A stretch of 52,031 nt of DNA from Bacteroidaceae bacterium (lineage in GTDB: Bacteria > Bacteroidota > Bacteroidia > Bacteroidales > Bacteroidaceae), in assembly GCA_024398515.1 (NCBI GenBank), contig JAKSIZ010000010.1, forward strand, positions 1 through 52,031. Reading direction: 5' to 3'. The notes under the pieces are model-generated. The model was not told the DNA's origin, searched no databases, and worked only from the letters and a program-made list of their open reading frames with translations. Shown here piece by piece: positions 16,906 to 25,653 of this stretch. Position 1 is the first letter of the stretch. Each line of letters starts with the position of its first letter. Both the position numbers and the translations under genes were made by a program.

Positions 16906-18270
16906 CTACTTTCCGATGCAGAAGTGGGAGAAGATGTTGGTTAGGGTTTCTTGGGGGGTGATTTCGCCGCCGGTGATTGCGGCAAGGGTGTGGAGACAAG
17001 TGCGGAGATCTTCGGCTAAAAGGTCGGTTGGGATGCCTGTGGAGAGTCCTTCGATGAGGGCTTCTATGCTTTGAAGTGAATGGGAAAGGGCTTCATAGTG
17101 ACGTGTGTTTGTTACTATGATGCTGTTTTCGTTAATCTCTGGTATGTCGGCTGCGGCGTATATGGCGTCTTCAAGTGAGGCTAAGTCCTTGTCGAACTTG
17201 GCGGAAATGTATTGGAGCCTCCCCCTTTGGGGAGCTGTGAGGGGGCTTTGAGGTTTTCTTGGTTTTGCGGTTTGCAGGTCGGATTTATTGAAGACTACGA
17301 GCAGTTTCTTGCCTTGGCATTCCGCTTGCATCGCTTTTGCTTCCTCGTCGGATGGGGTTGAATCGATTACCCACAGCACAATCTGTGCCTGCGACATCTT
17401 TTGATGTGTGCGCTCAATGCCTATATTTTCGACCAAGTCGTCGGTTTTGCGAAGTCCGGCGGTATCAATGAATCGGAAAGTCACGCCGTTGATTGTGGTT
17501 GTGTCTTCGATAGAATCGCGTGTAGTGCCGTGTATGTCGCTCACAATTGCCTTATCGTCGTGGAGAAGTCTGTTCAAGAGTGTGCTTTTCCCTACGTTTG
17601 TCTTGCCTACGATGACCACTGGAATGCCTTCCTTCAGGGCTTTTCCAGTGCTGAAAGAGTGGAGTAGGGTGGTGACTCTGTCCTTTATCTGACCGGCAAG
17701 TGATAGCAGTTGAGTGCGGTCGGCAAAGCTTACGTCTTCCTCGGAGAAGTCAAGTTCCAACTCGATAAGCGACGAAATCTTCAGCAATTGTTCGCGTAGC
17801 GTAGCCAGTTCCGTGCTGAAGTTGCCGCGAAGTTGAGACAATGCGATGTCGTGACTTGCCTTATTCGCCGACGCAATCAGGTCAGCAACTGCCTCTGCCT
17901 GACTCAAATCCATCTTGCCGTTGAGGAATGCACGCTTGGTAAACTCGCCTGGTTCTGCTTGCCGGCAACCGTTGTCGATGAGCAACTGCACCACCTTATT
18001 TAATATATACTGGCTTCCGTGGCAGCTGATTTCAACGCTATCTTCGCCAGTATAGGAGTTTGGCGCAAGGAATTTCGACACGAGAACATCGTCAACAGCT
18101 GCGCTTCCGTCCATAATCTGCCCATGACAAATGCTGTAGGCTGGCACATCTATGAGGCTACGTCTGCCCTTGAAGATGCGGTCGGCAATGGTTATTGCAT
18201 CAGTCCCCGACACTCGAACTACTCCGATAGCACCGCCTTGTGCGGTTGAGATTGCGCAAATTGTTGACAT
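16906..18270 (-). CDS. mnmE: tRNA modification GTPase MnmE (TrmE)
   Basis: A 454-aa GTPase that with MnmG makes 5-carboxymethylaminomethyl-uridine at wobble U34. It has the N-terminal tetrahydrofolate-binding domain, then a G domain (P-loop GKTNVGKST 222-230, switch GTTRD, DTAG 269-272, NKSD 328-331, SAK) and the invariant C-terminal FCIGK (450-454) whose Cys is essential. Between NKSD and SAK an extra KPRKPQSPLTAPQRGRL (about 336-352) is encoded by a GC-rich palindromic sequence (17214-17253) that looks like an inserted repeat kept in frame. The stop codon abuts an integrase remnant. Confidence 0.95.
   Translation of the reverse strand: MSTICAISTAQGGAIGVVRVSGTDAITIADRIFKGRRSLIDVPAYSICHGQIMDGSAAVDDVLVSKFLAPNSYTGEDSVEISCHGSQYILNKVVQLLIDNGCRQAEPGEFTKRAFLNGKMDLSQAEAVADLIASANKASHDIALSQLRGNFSTELATLREQLLKISSLIELELDFSEEDVSFADRTQLLSLAGQIKDRVTTLLHSFSTGKALKEGIPVVIVGKTNVGKSTLLNRLLHDDKAIVSDIHGTTRDSIEDTTTINGVTFRFIDTAGLRKTDDLVENIGIERTHQKMSQAQIVLWVIDSTPSDEEAKAMQAECQGKKLLVVFNKSDLQTAKPRKPQSPLTAPQRGRLQYISAKFDKDLASLEDAIYAAADIPEINENSIIVTNTRHYEALSHSLQSIEALIEGLSTGIPTDLLAEDLRTCLHTLAAITGGEITPQETLTNIFSHFCIGK
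17214..17253. repeat. Palindromic repeat inserted in frame in mnmE
   Basis: On the plus strand CCCCC...GGGGG encloses a nested CCCC-TTT-GGGG. The sequence resembles GC-rich dispersed palindromes that I associate with Bacteroidetes genomes (from memory, not checked). It adds about 17 residues to MnmE between the G4 and G5 motifs without breaking the frame. Confidence 0.55.
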
Positions 18271-18338
18271 GATTGTCTATATGTGTGAGATTATTTGTGG
18301 TAAACCAATGAAGACGCAGGCGAGTTCTTTCATGTTTT

Positions 18339-19220
18339 TTATATCTTTTCGAGCACCAATTCGATGAGGTCGTCGATGTTGTTCTTGTAGTTTGTATTCA
18401 TTTCTTTAGCCACACGGTTGGCTATGACCATGCAAACCGTCATGCCGCGATGCCCAAGATGTCGGCAAAGACCTGCGACAGCGGCACTCTCCATCTCGAA
18501 GTTTGTGATGCGGTATCCATGCCAATCGAAGCTTTCAATCTTCTCATTACGCTGCGGATCGGCAAGAGGAATGCGCAGTTCACGCCCTTGTGGACCATAG
18601 AAACCACCGCAAGAAATGGTCACGCCCTTTATCATCCCAGCCTCAGGTTGGTATATGCGTTCAAGCAGTTCGGCGTTGTTGTCAACCACGTAAGGCGATG
18701 GCAGATGATGGTAATCCCAGCCAAGATGCTCGGCAAATGCCTTTTCAAATTCAAGGTCGCAGATGCTGTCGCGGTTGGCATAATAGTTGATCAGCCCTTC
18801 AAAACCGATGCTCTTTTCGCTACAGATGAATGAACCCACCGGACAGTTCTCCTGCAATCCGCCGCATGTTCCGATGCGGACTATGTCCATGCACGTAAGT
18901 TTGTCCTTGAGTGTGCGGGTCTTGAAGTCGATGTTCTTCAGTGCATCGAGTTCGTTTATCACAATGTCGATGTTGTCGCATCCGATGCCGTGCGAGAGGG
19001 TAGTGATTCGTTTGCCCTTGTATGTGCCCGTGATGGTATGAAACTCGCGCGATGAGATTTCGCATTCCTTTGTGTCGAAGTGTGAGGCAATGAGGTCAAC
19101 ACGCCCAGGGTCGCCGCACATCACCACCTTGTCAGCCAATTGTTCGGGCTTGATGTGGAGGTGGAAACAACTGTTGTCATCGTTGATGATGAGTTCTGAT
19201 TCTGCAAAATATTTTCCCAT
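18339..19220 (-). CDS. Nucleoside phosphorylase (uridine phosphorylase-like)
   Basis: A 293-aa cytoplasmic enzyme of the PNP/UDP family that phosphorolyses nucleosides to free base and (deoxy)ribose-1-phosphate. Visible are the phosphate-binding GDPGRV (residues 36-41), RIGTCGGLQ, and FEMESAAVAG near residue 245, where Met-Glu contact the ribose. NP-1 features (SHGIG, GTCGG) are intact. The exact base specificity cannot be read from the sequence; a uridine phosphorylase is most likely. It is upstream of mnmE with 68 bp between, on the same strand, and may be co-transcribed. Confidence 0.85.
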   Translation of the reverse strand: MGKYFAESELIINDDNSCFHLHIKPEQLADKVVMCGDPGRVDLIASHFDTKECEISSREFHTITGTYKGKRITTLSHGIGCDNIDIVINELDALKNIDFKTRTLKDKLTCMDIVRIGTCGGLQENCPVGSFICSEKSIGFEGLINYYANRDSICDLEFEKAFAEHLGWDYHHLPSPYVVDNNAELLERIYQPEAGMIKGVTISCGGFYGPQGRELRIPLADPQRNEKIESFDWHGYRITNFEMESAAVAGLCRHLGHRGMTVCMVIANRVAKEMNTNYKNNIDDLIELVLEKI

Positions 19221-19308
19221 AATCTTATTGTTTTATGTTTCGTGAATAGTTGTTTTCTTGTTGTTCTCAATATATGTTTTGCCAAGTGTCTGTTGTCATT
19301 TGAAACGA

Positions 19309-19402
19309 CGAACGCTTAACCCGAAAAAAAGTTGTACAACTTTCGGTTGAAAGTTGTACAACTTTCGCGCGAAAGTTGTACAACTTTTTTCCGAGTTAAA
19401 CG
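19309..19402. repeat. Palindrome-array element, copy 2
   Basis: Three exact copies of AAAGTTGTACAACTTT at 19328-19343, 19350-19365 and 19372-19387, separated by the 6-bp spacers CGGTTG and CGCGCG (period 22 bp). The left arm is GAACGCTTAACCCG and the right arm CCGAGTTAAACGC, roughly inverted to each other. An A-run precedes and a T-run follows. It sits between the Nfn-like gene's 3' end and the phosphorylase's 5' end. Confidence 0.95.
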
Positions 19403-19462
19403 CACGTGTGCAGAAAGCCATCCGAAGGAGTGAGCAAAGACTAAGCCACAGTCAGGGCAAAT

Positions 19463-21802
19463 TCATTTGCCCTCCCTCAGTTGCTCATTCATTGCAGCAG
19501 CGGCACGACGACCGTCGCCCATGGCGAGGATAACGGTTGCTCCGCCTCGCACAATGTCGCCACCGGCGAAGAGCGTAGGCTTGCTACTGCGCATGTTTTC
19601 ATTAACTGCGATGGTGTTCTTGCGACCGAGTTCGAGCCCTTTGACCGATTTCGGCACTAACGGATTAGGCGAAACGCCAACGGCAACGACTACCTGGTCG
19701 CATTCGATAGTCACGGTTTCGCCCGTCGGTTCCGGTCGTCTGCGACCGCTTGCATCGGGTTCGCCGAGTTTCATAACCTCAAGCACGGCAGCACATACGG
19801 CTCCGTTCTCGTCGGCAATGTATTCTTTTGGATTATGCAGAGTGAGGAAGTTGATGCCCTCCTCCTTTGCGTGCTTCACCTCTTCAAGTCGTGCTGGCAT
19901 CTCAGCCTCGCTGCGTCGATAGACGAGAGTCACCTCGCCGCCCAGTCTCTTTGCCGTGCGGCATGAGTCCATAGCCGTGTTGCCACCGCCTACAACGAGC
20001 ACTTTCCGCCCTATATTAATAGGAGTATCGGTGTCAGGATTGGCTGCATCCATGAGGTTGACGCGTGTGAGATACTCGTTCGACGACATGATGTTGATGC
20101 TGTTTTCGCCCGTGATGCCCATGAAATTCGGCAGTCCTGCGCCAGAAGCAACGAAGATTCCGCTGAAACCATCGGCTTCGAGTTGCTCTACACTGATTGT
20201 CTTGCCCACGATACAATCGGTGTGGAAGTGTACGCCAATGGACTTCAGGTTGTTTATTTCTACATCAACTATCTTGTTTGGCAAGCGGAATTCAGGGATT
20301 CCATACTTCAAGACGCCGCCGATTTCGTGCAGAGCCTCGAACACATGAACCTCATAACCGAACTTTGCCATGTCGCCTGCGAAGGAAAGACCAGCCGGTC
20401 CGGAGCCTACAACGGCAACCTTCATGCCATTCGACGGGGCACAGACAGGCACGGAAATGTTTCCGCTCTCGCGTTCATAGTCTGCTGCGAAGCGTTCAAG
20501 ATAGCCGATGGCGACAGGTTGTTTGCCCATTTTCGTGTGCATACAGAGCGATTCGCACTGTTTCTCCTGTGGACAGACGCGCCCGCAAACGGCTGGGAGA
20601 GCCGATGTTTCCTTTAGAACCTTGGCGGCAGAAAGGAATTCTCCGCGCTCAATGTTCTTTATAAACGATGGGATATTGATGCTTACAGGGCATCCTGTCA
20701 TGCAGGTTGGGTTGGCGCAATCGAGGCATCGCTTGGCTTCTTGCACAGCCATTTCGGGTGTAAGACCGGTGTTTACCTCCTCGGTACGCGTCGTGGCACG
20801 ATAGTCAGGCGCAAGTTCCGGCATAGTGACACGGTCAATCTCGGTGCGTTCTTTGGCCTTCATCGATGAGCGAAGGGCTTTTCGCCAGTCGGCATTGCGG
20901 TCGGTGAGGGGTTCGACGGATGTTGAAACATCGGGAACAGTGGATGGTTTTGCCGATGTTGAAACGTCGGGAACGGTGACTTTAGCGCTTGGTGAGGTTG
21001 CGAGAGCGCGTTGTTCTTCCTTGCGGAAAGTGCCCATTCGCTTGAACATTTCGTCCCAATCGACCAATGCACCGTCAAATTCCGGACCGTCGATACATAC
21101 GAATTTCGTCTCGCCACCTATTGTCAACCGGCATGCACCGCACATTCCTGTGCCGTCAACCATGATGGTGTTAAGCGAAACATCGGTTGGAATGTTGTAT
21201 TTCTTTGTAAGCAAACAGCAGAACTTCATCATAATTGCAGGTCCGATGGCGAAGCATTTGTCAACCTTTTCACGCTTGATGACCTCCTCCATACCGACTG
21301 TTACGACGCCTTTATTGCCATAACTTCCGTCGTCAGTCATGATGATTACCTCGTCGGAATGCTTGCGGACTTCGTCTTCAAGTATTATCAGATCCTTGTT
21401 TCTGCCTGCGAGAACGGCAATTACTCTGTTGCCGGCAGCCTTCAGAGCCTTAATGATTGGCAGCATAGGAGCAACGCCGACACCACCGCCAGCGCAAAGG
21501 ACAGTGCCGAAGTTCTCTATATGTGTGGCATTTCCAAGTGGACCTACGACATCGTGAATGCTGTCGCCGACGTTGAGTTGGCAAAGTTTTCGCGATGAAA
21601 GACCTACTTCCTGAACCACGAGAGTGATGGTTCCTTTCGTTGTGTCCGCATCTGCGATGGTAAGAGGAACGCGTTCTCCACGCTTGTCAACGCGGATTAT
21701 GACAAAATGTCCCGCCTTCCGTGCCTTAGCAATCAACGGTGCCTCAACCTCGAAAAGGAACACCTTTTCCGAAAACTGCTGTTTATTTACGATTTTATAC
21801 AT
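19463..21802 (-). CDS. NfnAB-like fusion: PyrK-type flavoprotein plus GltD-type oxidoreductase
   Basis: A 779-aa two-part enzyme. Residues 1-260 are a ferredoxin-reductase/PyrK-like module with FAD/NAD motifs (AGGGVGVAPM) and a [2Fe-2S] site (C221, C224, C236; D216 may be the fourth ligand, as reported for NfnA). Residues 340-779 are a glutamate-synthase small-subunit module. It has [4Fe-4S] cysteines C359, C362, C367, C371 and C406, C410, C416, C420, an FAD motif VGSGPAGL near 465 and VVGGGNTAMD for NADPH. The linker (278-300) holds two copies of VPDVSTS. In relatives this pair transfers electrons between NADH, ferredoxin and NADPH, or acts as sulfide dehydrogenase. It lies 10 bp after serS. 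Confidence 0.85.
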   Translation of the reverse strand: MYKIVNKQQFSEKVFLFEVEAPLIAKARKAGHFVIIRVDKRGERVPLTIADADTTKGTITLVVQEVGLSSRKLCQLNVGDSIHDVVGPLGNATHIENFGTVLCAGGGVGVAPMLPIIKALKAAGNRVIAVLAGRNKDLIILEDEVRKHSDEVIIMTDDGSYGNKGVVTVGMEEVIKREKVDKCFAIGPAIMMKFCCLLTKKYNIPTDVSLNTIMVDGTGMCGACRLTIGGETKFVCIDGPEFDGALVDWDEMFKRMGTFRKEEQRALATSPSAKVTVPDVSTSAKPSTVPDVSTSVEPLTDRNADWRKALRSSMKAKERTEIDRVTMPELAPDYRATTRTEEVNTGLTPEMAVQEAKRCLDCANPTCMTGCPVSINIPSFIKNIERGEFLSAAKVLKETSALPAVCGRVCPQEKQCESLCMHTKMGKQPVAIGYLERFAADYERESGNISVPVCAPSNGMKVAVVGSGPAGLSFAGDMAKFGYEVHVFEALHEIGGVLKYGIPEFRLPNKIVDVEINNLKSIGVHFHTDCIVGKTISVEQLEADGFSGIFVASGAGLPNFMGITGENSINIMSSNEYLTRVNLMDAANPDTDTPINIGRKVLVVGGGNTAMDSCRTAKRLGGEVTLVYRRSEAEMPARLEEVKHAKEEGINFLTLHNPKEYIADENGAVCAAVLEVMKLGEPDASGRRRPEPTGETVTIECDQVVVAVGVSPNPLVPKSVKGLELGRKNTIAVNENMRSSKPTLFAGGDIVRGGATVILAMGDGRRAAAAMNEQLREGK

Positions 21803-21812
21803 GGAAAGTCTT

Positions 21813-23132
21813 TTAATTAATTACTTCGCATCCCATGAATGGTTGCAAAGCTGTTGGAACTTTGATGCCGTCGGCTGTCTGGTTGTTTTCGAGGATTGCA
21901 GCTACTATGCGCGGAAGAGCAAGAGCAGAACCGTTGAGAGTATGACAGAGTTCAATCTTCTTGTCCTCAGCCTTACGGTAACGACACTTCAGACGATTTG
22001 CCTGATATGTATCGAAATTACTTACTGAAGAAACCTCAAGCCAGCGTCCCTGTGCCTCAGAATAAACCTCGAAGTCATAGCAGATAGCAGAAGTGAAGCT
22101 CTGGTCACCACCACAAAGACGAAGAATACGATAAGGGAGTTCAAGTTTCTTGAGCAAACCTTCTACGTGTTCAAGCATTTCCTTATGGCTTTCCTTTGAA
22201 TGATCAGGAGTGTCGATACGCACAATCTCAATCTTTGAAAACTCGTGCAGACGGTTAAGACCACGGACATCCTTGCCATAGCTACCAGCCTCGCGACGGA
22301 AACATTCGGTATATGCGCAGTTCTTGATAGGCAGTTCCTTCTCGTCGATGATAACGTCGCGATAGATGTTTGTCACTGGAACCTCGGCTGTTGGAATGAG
22401 GTAGAGGTCGTCTATTTCGCAGTGGTACATCTGACCTTCCTTGTCAGGCAACTGACCTGTGCCATAACCTGAAGCTGCATTAACAACTGTTGGCGGCATG
22501 ATTTCAGTATAACCAGCCTTGTTAGCCTCAGCAAGGAAGAAATTGATGAGTGCGCGTTGCAACTGTGCACCCTTACCAATATAGACTGGGAACCCGGCAC
22601 CTGTAATCTTAACGCCAAGGTCGAAGTCGATGAGATTGTATTTCTTTGCAAGTTCCCAATGAGGAAGTTTTGCCTCAGCATTCTCAGGATTACAATCCCA
22701 GTTGCCAACAGTGTCAACACCAAGCGTACACTCCTTGAGGTTTGACTTTACAACCCAGTTGTCCTCAGCGCAAGTGCCTTCAGGAACTTCGTCGTAAGGA
22801 ATGTTTGGTATTTGGCAGAGTAGGGTAGTGAGTTGCTTCTCAAAGTCGTCGAGCGCAGTCTTAAGCTTCTCTGATGTTGCCTTCATCTCTGCAACCTCAG
22901 CCTTAGCCTTGTCTGCCTCTTCTTTGAGTCCTTGCTTCATGAAACCACCAATCTTTGCCGCCATCTGCTTCTGTGCGGCAAGGGTTGTGTCGAGTTGCTG
23001 CTGAGTTTCCTTGCGACTCTTGTTTACGTTTAATACTTCATCGATTGCCTCTTTGGCACCCTGAAAATGTTTTTTCTCTAAACCTTTAATTACCTTTTCG
23101 GTTTCCTCTGTAATGAGTTTAAGTGTAAGCAT
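21813..23132 (-). CDS. serS: Serine--tRNA ligase
   Basis: A 439-aa class II synthetase that charges tRNA-Ser (one such tRNA is encoded at 5.5 kb). It has an N-terminal antiparallel coiled-coil arm (residues 25-100) for the long variable arm of tRNA-Ser. The class II core follows, with motif 2 (FRREAGSYGKDVRGLNRLHEF) and motif 3 (ALALPRIVAAILEN). The ATG at 23132 (MLTLKLITEE) is chosen; the upstream in-frame codons would lie across the promoter. It is the first gene of a serS-Nfn-like pair. Confidence 0.95.
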   Translation of the reverse strand: MLTLKLITEETEKVIKGLEKKHFQGAKEAIDEVLNVNKSRKETQQQLDTTLAAQKQMAAKIGGFMKQGLKEEADKAKAEVAEMKATSEKLKTALDDFEKQLTTLLCQIPNIPYDEVPEGTCAEDNWVVKSNLKECTLGVDTVGNWDCNPENAEAKLPHWELAKKYNLIDFDLGVKITGAGFPVYIGKGAQLQRALINFFLAEANKAGYTEIMPPTVVNAASGYGTGQLPDKEGQMYHCEIDDLYLIPTAEVPVTNIYRDVIIDEKELPIKNCAYTECFRREAGSYGKDVRGLNRLHEFSKIEIVRIDTPDHSKESHKEMLEHVEGLLKKLELPYRILRLCGGDQSFTSAICYDFEVYSEAQGRWLEVSSVSNFDTYQANRLKCRYRKAEDKKIELCHTLNGSALALPRIVAAILENNQTADGIKVPTALQPFMGCEVIN

Positions 23133-23181
23133 AATAGTTAAATTTATGTTTTGTTCTACAGTATTATTCCTTAATAGAATG

Positions 23182-23216
23182 CAAAAATACACATTTTTTT
23201 TCATAAATGTGTATTT
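23182..23216 (-). promoter_or_regulatory. serS promoter region with inverted repeat
   Basis: TATTTTTG on the minus strand (complement of 23182-23189) is a -7 box. A 12-bp inverted repeat, AAATACACATTT (23185-23196) and AAATGTGTATTT (23205-23216), covers it and the spacer. No clear -33 box is seen. The repeat could be an operator or an mRNA or DNA hairpin. Confidence 0.5.
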
Positions 23217-23245
23217 GCAAATAATTTTTTTTCGATATAATACGA

Positions 23246-24487
23246 TTATATTTGATTTTCTTTCCTAATTGTTTCCAAACGCGTGATTGTAATCTTCTTT
23301 GATTTCTTTATTTCACGCCTGTAAACGAAACATGCAATAAGGAAGTAAACAGCTGTTTGTATCCATAGTGCGACATACTCTGGATATACCTCCTGCAGTG
23401 TTGCGCCCATTGAGTTTATCTTTACAAAACCGTTTACGCCAAAGGTTGATGGGAACAAATAAGATATTGCTTTCCACGTTCCTGATATTGCACTCGCTGG
23501 CCAGAGTATGCCACTGAGGAAGAGCAGCGGCACTGAAGTGAACACTATAAAGAGTATTACATTCTCACGATAACGTATCAGACACGACACGGTCATGCCA
23601 AAGAAGATGCAAGCCAATACGTATGGCAGCACGATTCCTATTATGTCGTTAGGTAATCCTATCTGGATGAAGCCGAATATGTGAGGCACAACGAGCAGTA
23701 TATACGAACTGATGATTGCGTAAAGCAAGAAGTAACAGAGGCCTTTGCCAAAGATGATGCGGTACATTCCGTTGTATCTTTCCTCTATGGTTGCGAGTTT
23801 CTTGTACTTGTTGTTTTCGCGTGCTGTACCTGCTGAAAGCCCAATGCCAAGCAGAAGTGTCTGTTGTATTATCAGCATCAATACGCCTGGGAGCAAATAA
23901 CTGCCGTATCCAGTTGCCGGATTGAACAGTGATATAGACTCGAAAGTAAGCGGTGCGGTATTGAGTTCGTCGTCGCGTGCGGTATAGTTCGACATTTTCA
24001 TCACCTGTATCTCTGCGCCCATGGCGAGCGAAACGTCTGTCGTTGAAATCGCAAGTGCCTTATAGTATAGCATTCCGCTCATGTCAATGAATACGCTTAC
24101 GTGTGTCTGTATTCCTTTATATATATTGCTGGCAAAGTCTTTTGGAATGTTTACGATGCCTCGACAATCCTGACGTCGCATGAATTCCCGTGCTTCTTCT
24201 ATGCTGTTGGCGCAGGCTATCACCTTCACTCCCTGCGTTGCATCGAGTTTACGGATAAACTTACGACTGAGGAAACTGTGCGAATCATCTACCACAACCG
24301 TCGGCACGTCGGTCACAAGTTCATTGTTATAAATCCACGAATAAAGCAGTGGATAGAGCAACGGAACAACGAAGAAGAAGATGATAACTCCTTCGTCCTT
24401 GAATACCGTCTTCATTTCTTCAATGAAGATATACCCGACATCGTGGGTGGCTTGAGCCAGATGCGATATGATTCTGTGCCGTGTCAT
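23246..24487 (-). CDS. ABC-2 type transporter permease (YhhJ/YbhR-like)
   Basis: A 413-aa membrane protein. It has one N-terminal membrane helix (FFFVVPLLYPLLYSWIY), a large extracytoplasmic domain (about 55-215) and five helices in the C-terminal half, the layout of ABC-2 drug-export permeases. It is the last gene of the tolC-hlyD-permease-permease operon; its ATG overlaps the stop of the preceding permease gene by 4 bp. The two permeases probably form a heterodimer. No ATP-binding subunit is encoded in the operon or next to it. Confidence 0.85.
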   Translation of the reverse strand: MTRHRIISHLAQATHDVGYIFIEEMKTVFKDEGVIIFFFVVPLLYPLLYSWIYNNELVTDVPTVVVDDSHSFLSRKFIRKLDATQGVKVIACANSIEEAREFMRRQDCRGIVNIPKDFASNIYKGIQTHVSVFIDMSGMLYYKALAISTTDVSLAMGAEIQVMKMSNYTARDDELNTAPLTFESISLFNPATGYGSYLLPGVLMLIIQQTLLLGIGLSAGTARENNKYKKLATIEERYNGMYRIIFGKGLCYFLLYAIISSYILLVVPHIFGFIQIGLPNDIIGIVLPYVLACIFFGMTVSCLIRYRENVILFIVFTSVPLLFLSGILWPASAISGTWKAISYLFPSTFGVNGFVKINSMGATLQEVYPEYVALWIQTAVYFLIACFVYRREIKKSKKITITRLETIRKENQI

Positions 24488-25653
24488 TCTATATATATAT
24501 AGGTAAGGAGAATGTTCTTCAGTCGTCTAACCACGAGAGTTGGCAGCATCATAAACGCTACGAGTGCCGTGAAGTATGGCCAAGAATAGTATATCGGATA
24601 GCCATTCAGCACGTTCATCTGGTAAATCATGTAGTGTGCACGAATAGGAAACAGCCACGACATTGCCTGAATTGGTGTATCCATTGCCGTGACAGGGAAC
24701 GTAAATCCTGCCACCGAGAAACTCAATACTGCCCAAAGTGCTCCGATACTCATCGACATTCTCATCGAAGGGAATATGCCGTACATGAACAAACCTACTC
24801 CTTGAGAAGCCATTACGAGCAGCACACCGAGCATCATCAGGAACAGGAAACTGCAATTGTGTGTGAATCCATTAACGTAATAGAGCCAATACTCATACGT
24901 CCACATCACTAATGTCCATACCAATGTCTGTGGCAAAAACTTGCCTGTCAATGCCATGAAGATATTGTTCCGTGCCCTCTTCATCAGCAGTCGTGAACGG
25001 TTAAACTTTATTTCCGCACCCAAAGAATAGGCTGTGACTATGAAGATGAACAGTGCAATACATGCCGGAAGCAGTGTCGTGCAAAGGTACATGTTGTAGT
25101 TGAGTTGTGGATTGCCTATGGCATGAGTGTCTGTTGTGATGGGTTGCAGAAAGGCTTTTATCTCTTTTCCGGTCAATCCTTTTGCCTGCAAAGTGGCGGA
25201 ACCTTTTGCTGCTTGCCCCAAGGTTGCTATTGCACGCATGTCTTTATAAATGAGTGAACCGGCAATCATCACCGATGTGTTGTAGTAGAACGAGATTTTT
25301 GGCTGGCGTGATGCTATGAGATCTTCTTCCGTACCTTTCGGCAAATAGAAGAAGGCGTATATCTTGCCACGCTGAATGTCCCTTCTTGCATCGCCGACGT
25401 TATTGTAATGCGCCACGATATTGGTTGCTTGATATGCGTTGAGGTTGCGCATCAGGGTGCGGCTTGTTTTGGAATTGTCAAGGTCAACGATGCCTACAGG
25501 TAGTTCCGTTGGCAGTCCTTTCTTCATCAAATCTGTGAAGAAAAAGATGAGAAACATAGGCAGCAAGACCATGCAAAACCAATAAATTGGCTTTCTTGCA
25601 AGCAGATAGCACTCTGCTACGAATGTGTTCCACCAAGCCTTCACAGCAATCAT
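24484..25653 (-). CDS. ABC-2 type transporter permease
   Basis: A 389-aa paralogue of the following gene with the same topology: an N-terminal helix (WFCMVLLPMFLIFFF), an extracytoplasmic domain with the DLDNSKTSRTLMRNL pattern common to YhhJ-like permeases, then five C-terminal helices. It overlaps the hlyD-like gene and the next permease by 4 bp each, so all three are translationally coupled. The substrate is unknown; relatives export drugs, bile salts or lipids. Confidence 0.85.
   Translation of the reverse strand: MIAVKAWWNTFVAECYLLARKPIYWFCMVLLPMFLIFFFTDLMKKGLPTELPVGIVDLDNSKTSRTLMRNLNAYQATNIVAHYNNVGDARRDIQRGKIYAFFYLPKGTEEDLIASRQPKISFYYNTSVMIAGSLIYKDMRAIATLGQAAKGSATLQAKGLTGKEIKAFLQPITTDTHAIGNPQLNYNMYLCTTLLPACIALFIFIVTAYSLGAEIKFNRSRLLMKRARNNIFMALTGKFLPQTLVWTLVMWTYEYWLYYVNGFTHNCSFLFLMMLGVLLVMASQGVGLFMYGIFPSMRMSMSIGALWAVLSFSVAGFTFPVTAMDTPIQAMSWLFPIRAHYMIYQMNVLNGYPIYYSWPYFTALVAFMMLPTLVVRRLKNILLTYIYIE

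Noticed and set aside
19328-19387. Repeat-spacer pattern resembling a tiny CRISPR array
   Set aside because: Repeats are perfect palindromes with only 6-bp spacers, there are three units per locus and no cas genes are near.
23133-23245. T-box or riboswitch for serS
   Set aside because: No T-box motif or specifier stem is visible, and these are rare in Bacteroidetes; only a promoter-spanning inverted repeat is seen.
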